Shown: one piece after another, positions 15,300 through 22,912 of the stretch
How the letters are laid out: the number at the start of each line of letters is the position of its first letter
How positions within the stretch are numbered: the stretch's first letter is position 1
Assembly: GCF_039540375.1 (NCBI RefSeq)
Contig: NZ_BAABEX010000001.1
Span: 62,001 to 126,000 of the forward strand
Source: Acidovorax_G lacteus
GTDB taxonomy: Bacteria; Pseudomonadota; Gammaproteobacteria; Burkholderiales; Burkholderiaceae_C
Direction: 5' to 3'
Length of the DNA stretch: 64,000 nt
The notes under the pieces: model-generated
What the model saw: only the letters and a program-made list of their open reading frames with translations
Told to the model about the DNA's origin: nothing
The model's database searches: none
Position numbers and translations under genes: made by a program

Positions 15300-16430
15300 T
15301 CAGCCGCGCGCGCGCTGCTGGCGCGAGTATTGGTGCACGGTTTCGACCAGCGCCGCCACATGCTCGGGCGGCGTGAACTGGCTGATGCCGTGGCCCAGGT
15401 TGAAGATGTGGGTGGGGCCGGTGGTGCTGCGGTCGGTGTGGGGCGTGCCAAAGCTGTCGAGCACGGCCCGCGCCTGCGCGGCCACCTGCTCGGGTGGGGC
15501 AAACAGCACGTTGGGGTCGATGTTGCCCTGCAGCGCCTTGCCCGGGCCACCGGGCTTGCCGCCCACCAGTGCGCGGGCCTTGCCGAGGTGGGCCGTCCAG
15601 TCCAGGCCCAGCACCTCGCAGTCGAGGTCTTTCATGTCGGGAAGCCAGATGCCGCCGCCCTTGGTGAACACGATGCGCGGCACGTCCTGGCCGTCCACCC
15701 CGGTGCGCTTGAGCTGCGCGAGCACGCGCTTCGTGTAGGCGAGGCTGAAGTCCTGAAAGCAACCGTCGGCCAGCACGCCGCCCCAGCTGTCGAACACCAT
15801 CACGGCCTGCGCGCCCGCGTCGATCTGGGCGTTCAGGTAGGCGGCCACGGCGTCGGCGTTCACGGCCAGGATGCGGTGCATCAGGTCGGGGCGCGCGTAC
15901 ATCAGGCTCTTGACGAGGCGGTAGTCGTCGCTGCCCTTGCCTTCGACCATGTAGCAGGCCAGCGTCCAGGGGCTGCCCGAGAAGCCGATCAGGGGCACGC
16001 GGCCGTTCAGCGCGCGGCGGATGCTGGTGACCGCGTCGAACACGTAGCGCAGCGTGTCCATGTCGGGCACGGCCAGGCGCGCCACGGCGGCTTCGTCGCG
16101 CACCACCTGGGCAAAACGCGGGCCTTCGCCTTCGGCAAACGACAGGCCCAGGCCCATGGCGTCGGGCACGGTCAGGATGTCAGAAAACAGAATGGCCGCG
16201 TCGAGCGGAAAGCGCTCGAGCGGCTGCAGCGTGACCTCGGTGGCGTATTCCACATGGGTGGCCAGCCCCATGAAGCTGCCTGCCTTGGCGCGTGTGGCCT
16301 TGTACTCCGGCAGGTAGCGGCCCGCCTGGCGCATGAGCCACAGCGGCGTGTAGTCGGTGGCCTGGCGGCGGCAGGCGCGCAAGAAGGTGTCGTTCTGCAG
16401 GGGGGCGAAGGTCGTGTGCATGCCCGCCAT
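15300..16430 (-). CDS. hemE: Uroporphyrinogen decarboxylase
   Basis: Cytoplasmic enzyme that removes four carboxyl groups from uroporphyrinogen III to give coproporphyrinogen III in haem synthesis. It has 376 residues. The N-terminal signature PLWLMRQAGRYLPEYK (substrate-binding arginines) and the second family signature region GFSGSPWTLACYMVEGKGS are present, as are VMVFDSWGG and FNLGHGI near the C-terminus. Start candidates are ATG 16430 (MAGMHTT) and ATG 16421 (MHTTF); the second gives the length more common in relatives. The gene stands alone, with the DnaA-box region downstream and the divergent gene 16536-16826 upstream across about 100 bp. Confidence 0.95.
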   Translation of the reverse strand: MAGMHTTFAPLQNDTFLRACRRQATDYTPLWLMRQAGRYLPEYKATRAKAGSFMGLATHVEYATEVTLQPLERFPLDAAILFSDILTVPDAMGLGLSFAEGEGPRFAQVVRDEAAVARLAVPDMDTLRYVFDAVTSIRRALNGRVPLIGFSGSPWTLACYMVEGKGSDDYRLVKSLMYARPDLMHRILAVNADAVAAYLNAQIDAGAQAVMVFDSWGGVLADGCFQDFSLAYTKRVLAQLKRTGVDGQDVPRIVFTKGGGIWLPDMKDLDCEVLGLDWTAHLGKARALVGGKPGGPGKALQGNIDPNVLFAPPEQVAAQARAVLDSFGTPHTDRSTTGPTHIFNLGHGISQFTPPEHVAALVETVHQYSRQQRARG

Positions 16431-16535
16431 TGTCGCAGGGGGCGCCCCGGAGCCTGGGGCGCCTGCCCGCGCATGGCATGATTTCGGGCAGCAGGTGCGA
16501 CCGGCGCGCGTGCCCATCCTTGGTGGACCTGATTT

Positions 16536-16826
16536 GTGAAACTGCTGACCCTTGAGGACTTTGCGCCCCACGTGAACGAAACGTTCACGGTGCGGCTCAA
16601 CGATGGCGACCTGGACTTCGTGCTCCAGCGCGTCGAAACCTATCCTTACGCCGCGCCCATCGGCGACCGGGCGCCGTTTTCGCTGTTCTTCCACCACCAG
16701 GCCGTGCTGGTGATTCCGCAGCAGACGTACCCGTTCCGCCATCCCCGTCTGGGGAACTTCGACATGTTCGTGGTGCCCGTGGCCCGTGACGCGCAGGGCT
16801 TCATCTACCAAGCTGTCTTCAATTGA
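16536..16826 (+). CDS. Conserved small protein (DUF6916-like)
   Basis: A 96-residue soluble protein starting with a GTG at 16536 (MKLLTLEDFAPHVNETFTVR). The sequence alternates short strands (FTVRLNDGDLDFVLQRVE, AVLVIPQQTYPF) and ends LGNFDMFVVPVARDAQGFIY, a small beta-sandwich pattern that I associate with the DUF6916 family; the name is from memory and not checked. Members often sit near phage-tail or type VI-related genes in other genomes, but nothing of that kind is here. It is divergent from hemE and convergent with the nhaR-like gene; a palindromic repeat follows it. Confidence 0.7.
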   Translation: MKLLTLEDFAPHVNETFTVRLNDGDLDFVLQRVETYPYAAPIGDRAPFSLFFHHQAVLVIPQQTYPFRHPRLGNFDMFVVPVARDAQGFIYQAVFN

Positions 16827-16861
16827 GCGCCTGTCGGTCGCAGCGATGTTTGTGAGTAAAT

Positions 16862-16922
16862 TGCGGGCTTGTGCTTTTCCAGGCTCAATAGGTTGCTATC
16901 AATTGTGTAGCGATTGAGGTCT
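16862..16922 (-). repeat. Dispersed palindromic repeat, copy 4 (degenerate)
   Basis: Minus-strand reading gives CGCTACACAATTGATAGC, a diverged middle, then GAAAAGCACAAGCCCGC. The left and right landmarks of the family are present but the central stem has decayed. It lies between two convergent genes. Confidence 0.55.
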
Positions 16923-16930
16923 TGGGCAGT

Positions 16931-17845
16931 TCACGCGTCCTGGCTGGCCATCAGCAGCCCCGGGCCGTCTGCCGCCAGCAGGCGCTGCAGCAGCGGATGC
17001 ATGACCTTGCGGGCGCTGTAGATCAGGTGGAATTCCTCGTGCACGTCGGGGCTCTGGCCGATCGGCGCCAGGCCATAGGTGCGCTGCAAATGCGTGCCGA
17101 GCGCACTGGGTGCGGGCATGACGCCCATGCCCGCTGCGGCAAAGGTGCTGAGCAGTGCGCTGTCTTCAAACTCCCCGGCAATGCGTGGACGGATGCGCTC
17201 GCGCTCCAGCCAATGGTCGATGCGCTCACGCAGCGCGGCATGGGCCGTGGGCAGTAGGACAGGCACTTCGGTCAGGGTCTGCGGAAAGCGTGGGGCTGCC
17301 TGCGCAGCCCAGCTGGCCGGCGCGAACCAGGTCACGGGGCTGCTGGCCAGCAACTGGCTGGTGGTGCGCAGGGCCGGATTGGGTGCCGCCTGGCGATCGG
17401 CCAGCACGGCGTCGAGCTTGTGCAGCGCCAGTTCGCCCAGCAGCGGCTGAAACTCGCCCTCGTGGCACAGCAGACGCAGGTGGGGTTCGTTCAGCACGGG
17501 CGTGAGCAGCCGGTGCACGGCCAGCTTGGCGATCCCGTCCGAAATGCCCAGATTGAGCCGCAGCGTCGGGCCGCTGGCCGCCTCGCGCACGCGGTGGGGC
17601 AACTGCTCGCCCAGCGCAAAGATGTGGTCGGCCTCGTGCATGGCGGCCACGCCCGCTTCGGTGAGCACCAGGTTGCGCCCCTCGCTGCGCAGCAGGGTGA
17701 CGCCCAGGGCTTTTTCCAGGTCGCGCACCTGGGCGCTGATGGTTTGCACCGCCATGTCCAGCCGCTCGGCTGCACGGGCCACGCCGCCCTCCTTGGCCAC
17801 CACCCAGAAGTAATAGAGATGCCGGTAGTTGAAGGTCTGGCTCAT
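16931..17845 (-). CDS. nhaR: LysR-family transcriptional regulator, NhaR-like
   Basis: DNA-binding regulator of 304 residues. The N-terminal winged helix is at residues 4-62 (FNYRHLYYFWVVAKEGGVARAA and AVQTISAQVRDLEKALG), and the effector domain extends from about 90 to the end. The start MSQTFNYRHLYYFW at 17845 is typical of NhaR proteins, which respond to sodium or pH and activate nhaA in E. coli. Here no antiporter is adjacent; the divergent neighbour is the TerC/Alx-type gene, itself a pH- and manganese-linked family, so NhaR control of that gene is plausible but inferred. The symbol rests on N-terminal similarity only. Confidence 0.8.
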   Translation of the reverse strand: MSQTFNYRHLYYFWVVAKEGGVARAAERLDMAVQTISAQVRDLEKALGVTLLRSEGRNLVLTEAGVAAMHEADHIFALGEQLPHRVREAASGPTLRLNLGISDGIAKLAVHRLLTPVLNEPHLRLLCHEGEFQPLLGELALHKLDAVLADRQAAPNPALRTTSQLLASSPVTWFAPASWAAQAAPRFPQTLTEVPVLLPTAHAALRERIDHWLERERIRPRIAGEFEDSALLSTFAAAGMGVMPAPSALGTHLQRTYGLAPIGQSPDVHEEFHLIYSARKVMHPLLQRLLAADGPGLLMASQDA

Positions 17846-18041
17846 GGGGTGTGCGCTCGGGTTGCGCCCCGCCGTGCAGGGTCGAAACAAGGGTTGAAGT
17901 GGCGATGGTTCGGAAAAACCGAAACCATCATACGAAGAAGGTGCGTTTTTTGCGGGAACTCACCTCACTACAGTCGCGCAATTCCCTATTTCCCGAGTGA
18001 TCTTCATGTTTTTGCCTTTGTTACCGACGCGACACTATCGG

Positions 18042-18084
18042 GTTGTCGTGAACAACGTGGCCGGTGCGACCGGCTTTTCTTTTT
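18042..18084 (+). terminator. Leader hairpins with terminator-like element before terC
   Basis: Two adjacent stems: GTTGT/ACAAC (18042-18056) and the perfect GCCGGT-GCG-ACCGGC (18060-18074), the second followed at once by TTTTCTTTTT (18075-18084). This is a textbook intrinsic terminator, only 23 bp before the terC-family start codon, so it is likely an attenuator. Alx/TerC genes in other proteobacteria are controlled by a manganese-sensing leader RNA; I could not identify the conserved core of that riboswitch class here. Confidence 0.65.
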
Positions 18085-18107
18085 CGTATCTAGGGGGGGT
18101 CTGAGCC

Positions 18108-19073
18108 ATGGAAACCATTGGTACCTGGTGGATGTGGGCGGGTTTTGCCGTCTTTGTGGTCGTGGCGATTGCCGTCGATCTGCTGGTGATGGAGCGTCAG
18201 GGCGCGCACAAGGTCACCATGAAGGAGGCCCTGAACTGGAGCCTGTTGTGGTTCTCGCTGGCGTTTGTGTTTGTGGGCTGGCTTTGGTGGTATCTGGACG
18301 GTAGCCAGGGGCGTGAGGTCGCCAACACGGTGTCCATGCAGTTCATCACCGGCTATCTGGTCGAAAAGAGCCTGTCGGTGGACAACATCTTCGTGTTCCT
18401 GATGCTCTTCACATACTTTGCCGTGCCGGCAGAGTTCCAGAAGCGTGCCCTGATCATCGGCATCATCGGGGCCATCGTGCTGCGCACGGTGCTGATCCTG
18501 ATCGGTGCCTGGCTGCTCGCCACCTTCCACTGGCTGCTGTATGTCTTTGGCGCGTTCCTGGTGATCACCGGCGCCAAGATGTGGTTTGCCGCAGGCCAGG
18601 AGGCGGATATCGCCACCAACCCGGTGCTCAAGTTCCTGAAAAAGCGCATCCGCATTGCAGACCGCTTTGACGGCGAGAAGCTCACCACCACCATCAACGG
18701 CGTGAAGCACTACACCCCGCTGTTCGTGGTGCTGATCCTGATCGGTACGACCGACATCATCTTCGCGGTGGACAGCATTCCGGCGATCTTCGCGATCACC
18801 AGCGACCCCTTCATCGTGCTCACAGCCAACGTGTTCGCCATCCTGGGCCTGCGCGCGCTGTACTTCCTGCTGGCCGACCTGGCCAGCCGCTTCCACCTGC
18901 TGGCTTACGGCCTGGCGCTCGTGCTGGTGTTCATTGGCGCGAAGATGCTGATGATCGACTTCTACAAGATCCCGATCGGCTACGCGCTGCTCGTGACGGC
19001 CACGCTGATTGCCGGCTCGATCGTGGCCTCGCTGTGGAGCACCAGCGGCCGTGCGCGCAGCTCGGACGCTTGA
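18108..19073 (+). CDS. alx: TerC/Alx family membrane protein
   Basis: Integral membrane protein of 321 residues with about nine membrane segments. Family hallmarks are VEKSLSVDNIFVFLMLF in the third segment and GTTDIIFAVDSIPAIFAIT in the seventh, each with paired acidic and polar residues expected to handle metal. TerC family proteins are linked to tellurium resistance; Alx exports manganese and responds to alkaline pH in E. coli. A cytoplasmic loop of about 40 residues (FLKKRIRIADRFDGEKLTTT) separates the halves. It is followed by two small membrane-protein genes with tight spacing (12 and 16 bp), suggesting one operon. It is preceded by a terminator-like leader. Confidence 0.88.
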   Translation: METIGTWWMWAGFAVFVVVAIAVDLLVMERQGAHKVTMKEALNWSLLWFSLAFVFVGWLWWYLDGSQGREVANTVSMQFITGYLVEKSLSVDNIFVFLMLFTYFAVPAEFQKRALIIGIIGAIVLRTVLILIGAWLLATFHWLLYVFGAFLVITGAKMWFAAGQEADIATNPVLKFLKKRIRIADRFDGEKLTTTINGVKHYTPLFVVLILIGTTDIIFAVDSIPAIFAITSDPFIVLTANVFAILGLRALYFLLADLASRFHLLAYGLALVLVFIGAKMLMIDFYKIPIGYALLVTATLIAGSIVASLWSTSGRARSSDA

Positions 19074-19085
19074 CGGAGACACGCT

Positions 19086-19244
19086 ATGGACTTGCTGGAT
19101 GCTGTGATGCTGTGCCTGCTGGTGACCTTGGCGGTCACCACCGCAGTGGCCTGGCGCTCCGGAAACGAGCGCCGCGACGTCAACCTGCTGGCCGTGCTCA
19201 CCGCGCTGTGGGGCGCGGGCACGGCGGCGGCTCTCGGTTGGTAA
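19086..19244 (+). CDS. Small membrane protein, 52 residues
   Basis: A short gene between the terC-family gene and the DUF2062 gene. CGGAG lies nine bases before the ATG. The protein begins MDLLDAVMLCLLVTLAVTT and has two hydrophobic stretches (residues 3-22 and 34-50) separated by a charged loop SGNERRDVN, so it is a probable two-pass membrane protein. Codon use matches the neighbours, with high third-position G+C. Spacing (12 bp after the previous stop, 16 bp before the next start) supports co-expression. Function unknown; perhaps an accessory subunit of the TerC-like transporter. Confidence 0.7.
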   Translation: MDLLDAVMLCLLVTLAVTTAVAWRSGNERRDVNLLAVLTALWGAGTAAALGW

Positions 19245-19260
19245 GCGAGCAAGGATCGCC

Positions 19261-19806
19261 ATGACCGGACTGGCTGCCCTGCGGCGCTGGCTGCGCCGCC
19301 TGGAACCGCGTGTGCACGAACACTTGGAGCGGTCGTGGCTGGCCGGGGCCAAGCCCTGGCTGGAGAGCCGCCAGCTCTTTCGCTTTCAGCGCCAGCCGCT
19401 GGCCAAGGGCGTGGCGGTGGGTCTGTTCTGCGGGCTGATTCCGGGCCCGTTGCAGCTGCCCAGCACGCTGATGGTGTGCGCCTGCATCCGCGCCAACCTG
19501 GTGGCCGGGGGCGTGGCCACTTTCTACACCAATCCCATCACCACCTTGCCGCTGTACGCGCTGGCATTTCAGTTGGGCGCTCTGGTGATTCCCGGGCCCC
19601 AGGTGCTGCCCGCGTGGGACGGTGCGGGTGAGGGCGTGGCCGCGATGACCGATTGGGTGCAGGCCCTGGGCTGGCCGCTGCTGGTGGGCCTACCCACGCT
19701 CGGCCTGTTGCTTGCGGTGGTGGGTTTCGTGGCCGTGCACGCCCTGTGGCTGTTGCCCGCCGTGCAGCGCGGCCGCCGCTGGCAGCGCATGCGCTGCAGC
19801 CAGTGA
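19261..19806 (+). CDS. DUF2062 membrane protein
   Basis: A 181-residue protein of the DUF2062 family. A basic, Arg-rich N-terminus (RRWLRRLEPRVHEHLERSW) precedes three membrane segments. The family region is seen in GVAVGLFCGLIPGPLQLPST and FYTNPITTLPLYAL. The family is sometimes found fused or adjacent to glycosyltransferase or competence-related genes, and its function is not known. It is the last gene of the probable terC operon and is followed by a strong hairpin. Confidence 0.85.
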   Translation: MTGLAALRRWLRRLEPRVHEHLERSWLAGAKPWLESRQLFRFQRQPLAKGVAVGLFCGLIPGPLQLPSTLMVCACIRANLVAGGVATFYTNPITTLPLYALAFQLGALVIPGPQVLPAWDGAGEGVAAMTDWVQALGWPLLVGLPTLGLLLAVVGFVAVHALWLLPAVQRGRRWQRMRCSQ

Positions 19807-19819
19807 CGCCTTCGGCCAG

Positions 19820-19843
19820 ATGCCGCCCCTGTGGGGGTGGCAT
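19820..19843. terminator. Strong bidirectional hairpin between convergent genes
   Basis: ATGCCGCCCC (19820-19829) pairs with GGGGTGGCAT (19834-19843), a 10-bp stem with one G-T pair and a four-base loop. Flanking GGCC on the left and GGCC on the right can extend it. No T-tract is present. It lies between DUF2062 and the convergent Bug-protein gene. Confidence 0.55.
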
Positions 19844-19858
19844 GCGGCCAGGGTCAGG

Positions 19859-20827
19859 TCAGTCGAGCTTCACGCCCACGGCCGTGATCACGCGGCCCCA
19901 TTTCTCGCGCTCTGATTTCGCAAAGCGCGCCATGTCGGCCGGTGTGCCTGGCATGGGCTCCACGCCCAGCGCCTGCAGACGGGCCTTGGTGCGCGTGTCG
20001 CCCAAGGCAGTCTGCAGCGCGCGGCTGAAGCTGCTCACCGTCTCGGCCGAACTGGCCGCAGGCACCACCAAGCCCTGCCAGGCATAGCCTTCAAAGCCCT
20101 TCAGGCCTTGCTCTGCCACGGTGGGTACCTCTGCCATGGTGGGCACGCGCTGGGCGCTGGCCACGGCGATCGCACGCACCTTCTGGCTGTTGATGAACGG
20201 ATAGGCGGTCGCGCTGTCGATCCACATGGCCGCGACCTGCCCGCCGATCACGTCCTGCACCGCCGGGGCCGCGCCGCGGTAGGGCACATGCGTGAGCTTG
20301 AGCCCGCTGTGCTCGCGGAACAGCTCGCCCACGAGATGGTGCGGGCTTCCCGGGCCCGCCGAGGCCCAGTTCACCCCCTCGGGCTGGCTTTTGGCCCAGG
20401 CGATGAACTCCTGGAGGTTTTTGGCTGGCACCTTGTTCGAGACGACCAGGAACATCGGAAACCGCACCAGCAGGCCCACAGGCTGGAAGTCGCGTTCGGC
20501 GTTGTAAGTGAGCTTGCTGAACAGGAACGGGTTGGCTGCGAGCGTAGCAAAGTCGGCTGAGAACATGATGTTCCCCAGGTCCCGCGAGCGCGCTGTGTAC
20601 TCGGCGGCAATGTTGGTGCCTGCCCCCGGCTTGTTGTTCACCACAATCGGCCGGCCCAGCGTGGCCGACATGGACTCGGCGATGGTGCGGGCCACGATGT
20701 CCGAGCCGCCCCCGGCGGCGTAGCCGACCACCCATTCGAGCGGGCGCGGGTCCTGGGCCGAGGCCCAAGGCGTGGCAGTGGCCAGCACAAGGCCGGCAAG
20801 GGTGGCGAGGAAGTGCTTGCGTTGCAT
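19859..20827 (-). CDS. Bug family tripartite tricarboxylate transporter substrate-binding protein
   Basis: Periplasmic binding protein of 322 residues: signal peptide to about residue 24 (ATPWASAQ), then the TctC/Bug fold. Recognisable blocks are LEWVVGYAAGGGSDIVART, GRPIVVNNKPGAGTNIAAEY and the AQRVPTMAEVPTVAEQGLKG region near the C-terminus. Bug proteins bind carboxylated or aromatic acids. No TctA/TctB membrane genes are nearby, which is common for Bug proteins in this group. It is the last gene of the operon MBL hydrolase, FAD monooxygenase, DUF2783, Bug, so it probably captures the substrate that the monooxygenase attacks. A stem-loop follows it. Confidence 0.9.
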   Translation of the reverse strand: MQRKHFLATLAGLVLATATPWASAQDPRPLEWVVGYAAGGGSDIVARTIAESMSATLGRPIVVNNKPGAGTNIAAEYTARSRDLGNIMFSADFATLAANPFLFSKLTYNAERDFQPVGLLVRFPMFLVVSNKVPAKNLQEFIAWAKSQPEGVNWASAGPGSPHHLVGELFREHSGLKLTHVPYRGAAPAVQDVIGGQVAAMWIDSATAYPFINSQKVRAIAVASAQRVPTMAEVPTVAEQGLKGFEGYAWQGLVVPAASSAETVSSFSRALQTALGDTRTKARLQALGVEPMPGTPADMARFAKSEREKWGRVITAVGVKLD

Positions 20828-20859
20828 GGTGGCTGTCTCCTGGTGGTTGTAAAGCGCGC

Positions 20860-21126
20860 TTACGCGTCTGTATGCGAAGGCATCACAGGCGTGATGGCCT
20901 GTCGTTCGGGCGGGGTATCGGCCAGCGCGGCCGGGGCCACGTCGCCGCGCGCGGTGCGCAGCGCCTGCAGCAGCACGTCCTGAGCGCCAATGTGGTTGGC
21001 CAGCAGCAGGATCAGCCGCGCGTTGAGCGCATGGCTCTGTTCTGCCGACAGGCCGTGGTGCGTGGCGATCAGGGCTTCGTAGAAGTCGTCGCAGGCTTCG
21101 AGGTGGGGGGCGGTGATCAGGGGCAT
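20860..21126 (-). CDS. DUF2783 protein
   Basis: An 88-residue protein. The domain spans most of it: CDDFYEALIATHHGLSAEQS, then LNARLILLLANHIGAQDVLL. DUF2783 proteins are almost always small partners encoded next to FAD-dependent aromatic hydroxylases, as here, 19 bp after the monooxygenase stop codon. Their role is unknown. ATG at 21126 is chosen because it lies in the short intergenic gap with a purine-rich GGAGACATCC sequence before it. Confidence 0.85.
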   Translation of the reverse strand: MPLITAPHLEACDDFYEALIATHHGLSAEQSHALNARLILLLANHIGAQDVLLQALRTARGDVAPAALADTPPERQAITPVMPSHTDA

Positions 21127-21145
21127 GGGATGTCTCCGGGCGGGG

Positions 21146-22801
21146 TCATCGATAGAGGGCCGAGCCCGCTGTGGCACTGGACAGCGCGGCGCGTACGTCG
21201 CTGGCGGTGGGCTGGCGCCAGCGCGCACACACGTGCTGGTCTGGGCGGATCAGATACGCCGTACCCGGGCGCGCATCGAGGCGCTGGGCCAGCAGACCGC
21301 TTGCGTCCTGCAGGTCGATTCCCACCCGCAGTACCTGCAGGTGTGGCAAGGTTTCACAACCGGCGGGTGCGTCGCCAAATACCAGCAGCGTGAACGCAGG
21401 GCCAAGCTGGCGCAGCAACCATCCGTTCTGGCCCTGTGCCGTGACGGGGGCGTCGGTGAGCACCGCCCCTGGCACCTGGGTGCCAGCAAATGCATCGCGG
21501 TCCGGCGTGTTGAGCGGCGAGTTGTGCAGCGTGGCAGGCACCGACAGCCGACCGCTGTTGACGATGTGCCGCGCAAACGCGTGCTCGCGCGCCAGGTCGA
21601 GTGCGGCGTCGCGGAACAGCCGGCTGATCGGGCTCTTGGGCGTGATGAAGTCGGTCGCGCGCGTGGAGTTGCGAATGTTCTCGTCGGCTGCGTATTCGCG
21701 CTCAGGGCCGTAGCTGGCCAACAGACGTTCGTCGGCGTGGCCGCGCAGCACCCAATCGAGCTTCCAGGCCAGGTTCTCGGCGTCCTGCACGCCGCTGTTG
21801 GCGCCCCGGGCCCCGAAGGGCGACACGCCATGCGCAGCGTCGCCCGCAAACACCACGCGGCCCTGCACGAAGCGGTCCATGCGCAGGCAGGCGAAGGTGT
21901 AGACGCTCGCCCATTCGAGCTCGAATTGCGCGTCGCGCCCGAGCAGTGCGCGCACGCGCGGCAGGATGTTCTCGGGCTTCTTTTCCTCTTCGGGGTCGGC
22001 GTCCCAGCCGAGCTGGAAATCGATGCGCCAGACGTTGTCAGGCTGCATGTGCAGCAGCACGCTCTGGCCCGGATGGAAGGGAGGGTCGAACCAGAACCAG
22101 CGCTCGGCCGGAAAATCGGCCTGCATCTTCACGTCGGCGATCAGGAAGCGGTCGCGGAAGATCCGGCCCTTGCTTTCAAGTCCCAGCATGCCGCGCAGCG
22201 GCGAGCGGGCGCCGTCGCAGGCCAGCAGCCAAGCGGCATCCAGGCGGTAGGCGCCCTCGGGCGTTTGCACCGTCAGCTCGGCCCCGTCACTGCGCAGGGC
22301 CACCGCCGTCACCTGATGCTGCCACCGCAGGTCGATCAGCGGCAACTGCAGCGCGCGCTCGACCAGGTAGGCCTCGGCGTAGTACTGCTGCAGGTTGATG
22401 AAGGCCGGGCGCTCGTGGCCCGCTTCGGGCAGCAGGTCGAACTGGTAGACCTGCTCGTTGCCGAAGAACACCTTGCCCAGGTTCCATGACACGCCCTTGT
22501 CCACCATCGGCTGGCCCACGCCCAGGCGGTCCCAGATCTCTAGCGTGCGTTTGGCAAAGCAGATGGCGCGCGAGCCGATGGACAGGCGGCAGTCGTTGTC
22601 GAGCACCACCACGGGTTGGCCGCGCTGGGCCAGGTCGATGGCCAGCGACAGACCCACCGGGCCTGCGCCCACGACCACGATGGGGTGGCGTGCGGGGGGG
22701 CTGGTGTCCTGGTCGGGCGAGCGGCGGTACGGGAACTGCAGCGCCTGCACCTCGGCGCCGGAGCCGCGCAGGGCATCGGGGGGGATGTCATGGGGGGTCA
22801 T
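21146..22801 (-). CDS. FAD-dependent aromatic monooxygenase (MhpA/PheA-like)
   Basis: A flavoprotein hydroxylase of 551 residues. The FAD-binding Rossmann motif is VVVGAGPVGLSLAIDLAQ (about residues 41-58), the second FAD motif is the GD box RVVFAGDAAHGVSPFGARG, and DG occurs in LLACDGARSPLRGMLG. These identify a class A flavin monooxygenase that uses NAD(P)H and O2 to hydroxylate phenolic or other aromatic acids, related to 3-(3-hydroxyphenyl)propionate hydroxylase. The C-terminal thioredoxin-like extension (NGWLLRQLGPAFTLLVFG) is typical of this subgroup. The substrate is unknown. ATG at 22801 is the likely start; upstream in-frame codons lack resemblance. Confidence 0.9.
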   Translation of the reverse strand: MTPHDIPPDALRGSGAEVQALQFPYRRSPDQDTSPPARHPIVVVGAGPVGLSLAIDLAQRGQPVVVLDNDCRLSIGSRAICFAKRTLEIWDRLGVGQPMVDKGVSWNLGKVFFGNEQVYQFDLLPEAGHERPAFINLQQYYAEAYLVERALQLPLIDLRWQHQVTAVALRSDGAELTVQTPEGAYRLDAAWLLACDGARSPLRGMLGLESKGRIFRDRFLIADVKMQADFPAERWFWFDPPFHPGQSVLLHMQPDNVWRIDFQLGWDADPEEEKKPENILPRVRALLGRDAQFELEWASVYTFACLRMDRFVQGRVVFAGDAAHGVSPFGARGANSGVQDAENLAWKLDWVLRGHADERLLASYGPEREYAADENIRNSTRATDFITPKSPISRLFRDAALDLAREHAFARHIVNSGRLSVPATLHNSPLNTPDRDAFAGTQVPGAVLTDAPVTAQGQNGWLLRQLGPAFTLLVFGDAPAGCETLPHLQVLRVGIDLQDASGLLAQRLDARPGTAYLIRPDQHVCARWRQPTASDVRAALSSATAGSALYR

Positions 22802-22912
22802 CGGGCTACTTCCTGGGATCAAGGGTCTGGGTACGGTGAAGACGCGCACAGCCCTGCCTGCGCGGCGAAACAGCGCAGGCATACCAGTGCGTGGGGGCTG
22901 GGCGCCGGGGGA

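Noticed and set aside
17981..18107. Firm assignment of a yybP-ykoY manganese riboswitch
   Set aside because: The stems and position are suggestive, but I could not find the conserved core of the class, so only an attenuator-like leader is claimed.
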